Below, piece by piece: positions 62,237-64,000 of a stretch of DNA of 64,000 nucleotides (positions within the stretch are counted from its first letter, which is position 1; every line of letters starts with the position of its first letter). The position numbers and the translations under genes are program-made. The notes beneath the pieces were generated by a model. That model saw nothing but the letters and a program-made list of their open reading frames with translations, ran no database searches and was not told the DNA's origin. This DNA comes from Lojkania enalia (lineage: Eukaryota > Ascomycota > Dothideomycetes > Pleosporales), in the NCBI GenBank assembly GCA_010094045.1, contig ML986751.1, positions 2,980 to 66,979 on the forward strand, in the 5' to 3' direction.

Positions 62237-62823
62237 TATTACAAATATTTATATATAGTTAGTTAATTATACTTTAGGTAGTTAACTCTATTATTATATA
62301 CTATATATAAATATTAAAATATTATATAAAGAATAGAAATATCTATATTATATAAGTTTTTATAGAAGCTAGGTATATACTACTATATAAGATAGTTAAG
62401 TTAGTAAAATCTGTAATAATGCGAAGAAATTGTTCTATAAAAAGCTTTATATATAATCTTATCCTAAAGCTTTTCGCTTATCTTATTCTACCCCTAGCTC
62501 CACCTCTTTTCCCATCTATATATAGTTGTATACTCCCTTATAAGTAGCTTAATAGTTCTTCTATATTCTTTTATATAAGGCCTATAAGTGTTAATAGAAT
62601 TCTTAGGTCTCTAAACCCCTATATACTCTTATATACCTTTAAGTAGATTTATACTGTATTTAGACCTATTATCTTACCTATACTATTATAAAATCTTCCT
62701 CTATTATAGTTAAAATAAGTTAGTTATATTCTAGCTAGTAGCTAATAGCTATTACTAACAACTAGTTTCAGTATTATAGTAAGGGTAGTATAAGTATAAA
62801 GGTATTATAGTATTACTATAATA
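62237..62823 (-). repeat. 5' LTR of the second chromovirus, split by a solo LTR
   Basis: The two halves, 62237-62411 and 62691-62823, join to a 303-bp LTR once the nested 279-bp LTR and one copy of AAATC are removed. The first five bases after it, GAGTA, are the right-hand target duplication. Confidence 0.92.
62412..62690 (+). repeat. Solo LTR of the copy A-C family, nested
   Basis: Inverted relative to the other copies of this 279-bp family. Perfect target duplication AAATC (62407-62411 and 62691-62695). It keeps TGTAATAATGCG at one end, so it is moderately RIP-mutated. It is the youngest insertion at this end of the window. Confidence 0.95.
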
Positions 62824-63050
62824 GAGTATTAGGATTTACTAGTTTTTCTAATATAATAAGTATATTCGGAATTCTAATAATATACTTTATAAGCGAGTAG
62901 TCTATATAAGTAAATAGTCTACTCTATTAACTTTTTTAACCTTTATATATATATAACTTAATAATTAAATAATATAATAGTAATTTATAACTTATATAAT
63001 TATTTTATAAAAACTTTTATATCCTTTTAATATATATAAAAATTATATCT
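62824..63050. other. Unassigned AT-rich segment
   Basis: About 230 bp between the second chromovirus and the transposase remnant. It may be the continuation of the second gypsy family or the 3' flank of the pogo element. No motif or terminal repeat could be assigned. Confidence 0.35.
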
Positions 63051-64000
63051 AGTTTTATTATAGCAGCTATAGTACGCTTTATACTATTCGCTTATATCTA
63101 ATTATACTCTAAATTAGTATATTATAGCCTAAATTTCCTTCTTATTATTCTTTTTAATAATAATTATCTCTTCTTATATTTTTATTAGAGTCTCTTATAT
63201 TTAAATCTACCTTTTTTTCTACTATTTCTATTTTATTACTACTTTATTCGCTTTTTAAAAGCTAACGATTTTATTATATATTAACCCGATCTAATATATT
63301 ACTTTTATAGAATCTTTTTTAAACTAATTTAGCTTTTTTAATAATAGAAGCTAGTAAAAAATATATATCCCTTTAAATCCAATTATAAATTAATATTAAT
63401 TAAGCTTCTAGCTCGCACGTATTACTTAGTATTTTTACTTTTTATAGGGTATTATTTTATACTAGTAGTATTAGTATACGAAGCTTTATATTAAGCTTTA
63501 AAAGTACTACTTTTAGATTAAATAGAACTAGACTAGCTTCTTAAAAACTTATATAAATATTATTCTTTATAATTAATATATTAAAAGTAGCTTTAAAAGC
63601 TAGAAAGAACTTAAGTTTTATAATATAGTTAATATAATTATATACTAAAACTAAGATCTAATTTCTATATATATATTTTAATAGTAAAAAGTAGTCTATA
63701 TCTAGTAGCTATAATAGATATAATAAATAAGCTAGTATATAGAGTAGAATAATACTCTATTCCTCGTAGAGTTTCTAGAAATTAAATAAGTTATAACTAT
63801 TATAGCTATTAAAGATTAGTAGTTAATATATACTTATTATATAATCTCTTATATATCTATAAAAGTATTTTAACTATTTAATACTAAATTTATTTATTAT
63901 TTAACTATTCTTACTAACTATAATAGTTTGGTTCTTAGGTATATTATCGCCTTTATACTAGGTAGAGAGATAGTAGTAGCTAGTAATAATAATAAAGGGT
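63050..64000 (-). pseudogene. pogo/Fot1-type DDE transposase, C-terminal half
   Basis: On the minus strand, 63822-63799 reads L-L-I-F-N-S-Y-N-S-Y-N, the decayed form of the family's L-L-x-x-D-G-H-x-S-H block (second catalytic Asp now Asn, His now Tyr). It is followed by K-L-Y-E-E-(Q)-S-I-I-L-L-Y and then Y-L-L-Y-L-L-(Q)-L-L-D-I-D-Y-F, which correspond to the S-H-L-L-Q-P-L-D-V-G-x-F block. A helix-rich part follows, ending S-L-V-L-F-N-L-K-V-V-L near 63500 (family: glvPfnp..vl). Upstream, K-(Q)-L-K-Y-F lies near 63880. This is the DDE_1 domain of Tc1/mariner-superfamily pogo/Fot1 elements. The N-terminal DNA-binding half is beyond the window. Stops at several positions make it inactive. Confidence 0.78.

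Larger units (their letters stand above)
56324..62823 (-). mobile_element. Complete second chromovirus (6.2 kb + nested LTR)
   Basis: LTRs of 303 bp at 56324-56626 (3') and 62237-62823 (5', containing a 279-bp solo LTR plus 5-bp duplication). Target-site duplication AAGTA/GAGTA, four of five bases matching. The ends reconstruct as TGTTACAG...CTGTAACA after allowing for RIP. A purine-rich tract on the minus strand (AAAAGAGGGG, 56629-56640) borders the 3' LTR. Without the nested LTR the element is 6,216 bp. It inserted into or beside the second gypsy family. Confidence 0.92.
1..64000. other. RIP-mutated AT-rich heterochromatic block
   Basis: Nearly the whole window is dominated by TpA with very little CpA or TpG, which is the dinucleotide footprint of fungal repeat-induced point mutation (C-to-T at CpA on either strand). 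Where two copies of a repeat can be compared, most differences are C/T or G/A. Stops inside recognisable domains are mostly TAG, at positions where the family has Trp (TGG) or Gln (CAG). The least affected DNA is 46250-48520 and the solo LTR at 8471-8749. RIP is known from Pezizomycotina, which is the basis for the host assignment. No intact gene is seen. Confidence 0.93.

Noticed and set aside
1..64000. Mitochondrial or bacterial AT-rich DNA
   Set aside because: The content is nuclear fungal transposons, a HET-NACHT-WD40 gene and a telomere-linked helicase, with RIP signatures.

Overview
The window looks like a heterochromatic, repeat-only block from a filamentous ascomycete (Pezizomycotina) with an active repeat-induced point mutation (RIP) system. 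CpA and TpG dinucleotides are almost absent and TpA is in great excess. Nearly every reading frame is cut by TAG or TAA at places where the family has CAG, CAA or TGG. No gene is intact. Coding content can be read only by treating C-to-T and G-to-A changes as reversible noise. There are no tRNA, rRNA or CRISPR features and no undamaged host gene.

Layout. (1) 1-6618: a Ty3/gypsy chromovirus (copy A, minus strand), cut by the left edge. (2) 6619-36460: an array of about eleven cassettes with a very constant period near 1.54 kb. All share a junction block, but their interiors differ. Into this array are inserted a solo LTR (8471-8749), a full chromovirus (copy B, 9554-16750, TSD TATAT) and a 6.27-kb element with about 1.2-kb terminal inverted repeats (22175-28445). 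The last carries a HET-NACHT-WD40 gene, an NLR of the HET-E/HET-D/HET-R type, and no visible transposase. (3) 36461-48520: three full and one short tandem copies of the 5' part of a telomere-linked-helicase-like gene (period 2397 bp), ending in one long copy that continues through a RecQ/DExH helicase domain into an assembly gap. RIP damage falls steadily from left to right across these copies, and the single-copy helicase end is the most GC-rich DNA in the window. (4) 48521-48945: a run of N. (5) 48946-62823: nested minus-strand Ty3/gypsy elements: the 5' half of chromovirus copy C, part of a second gypsy family, then a complete second chromovirus (56324-62823) whose right LTR is itself split by a solo LTR. 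(6) About 63050-64000: the C-terminal half of a pogo/Fot1-type DDE transposase, minus strand.

The order of insertion can be read from nesting. The cassette array is older than copy B, the solo LTR and the NLR element. The second gypsy family is older than copy C and the second chromovirus, which is older than the solo LTR at 62412. Telomere-linked helicase copies next to a repeat array suggest a subtelomeric position, but no telomere repeat is visible.

The most unusual items are the NLR gene framed by long inverted repeats, the equal-length cassettes with different coding interiors, and the tandem 5'-truncated helicase copies with a RIP gradient. The cassette proteins were not recognised.
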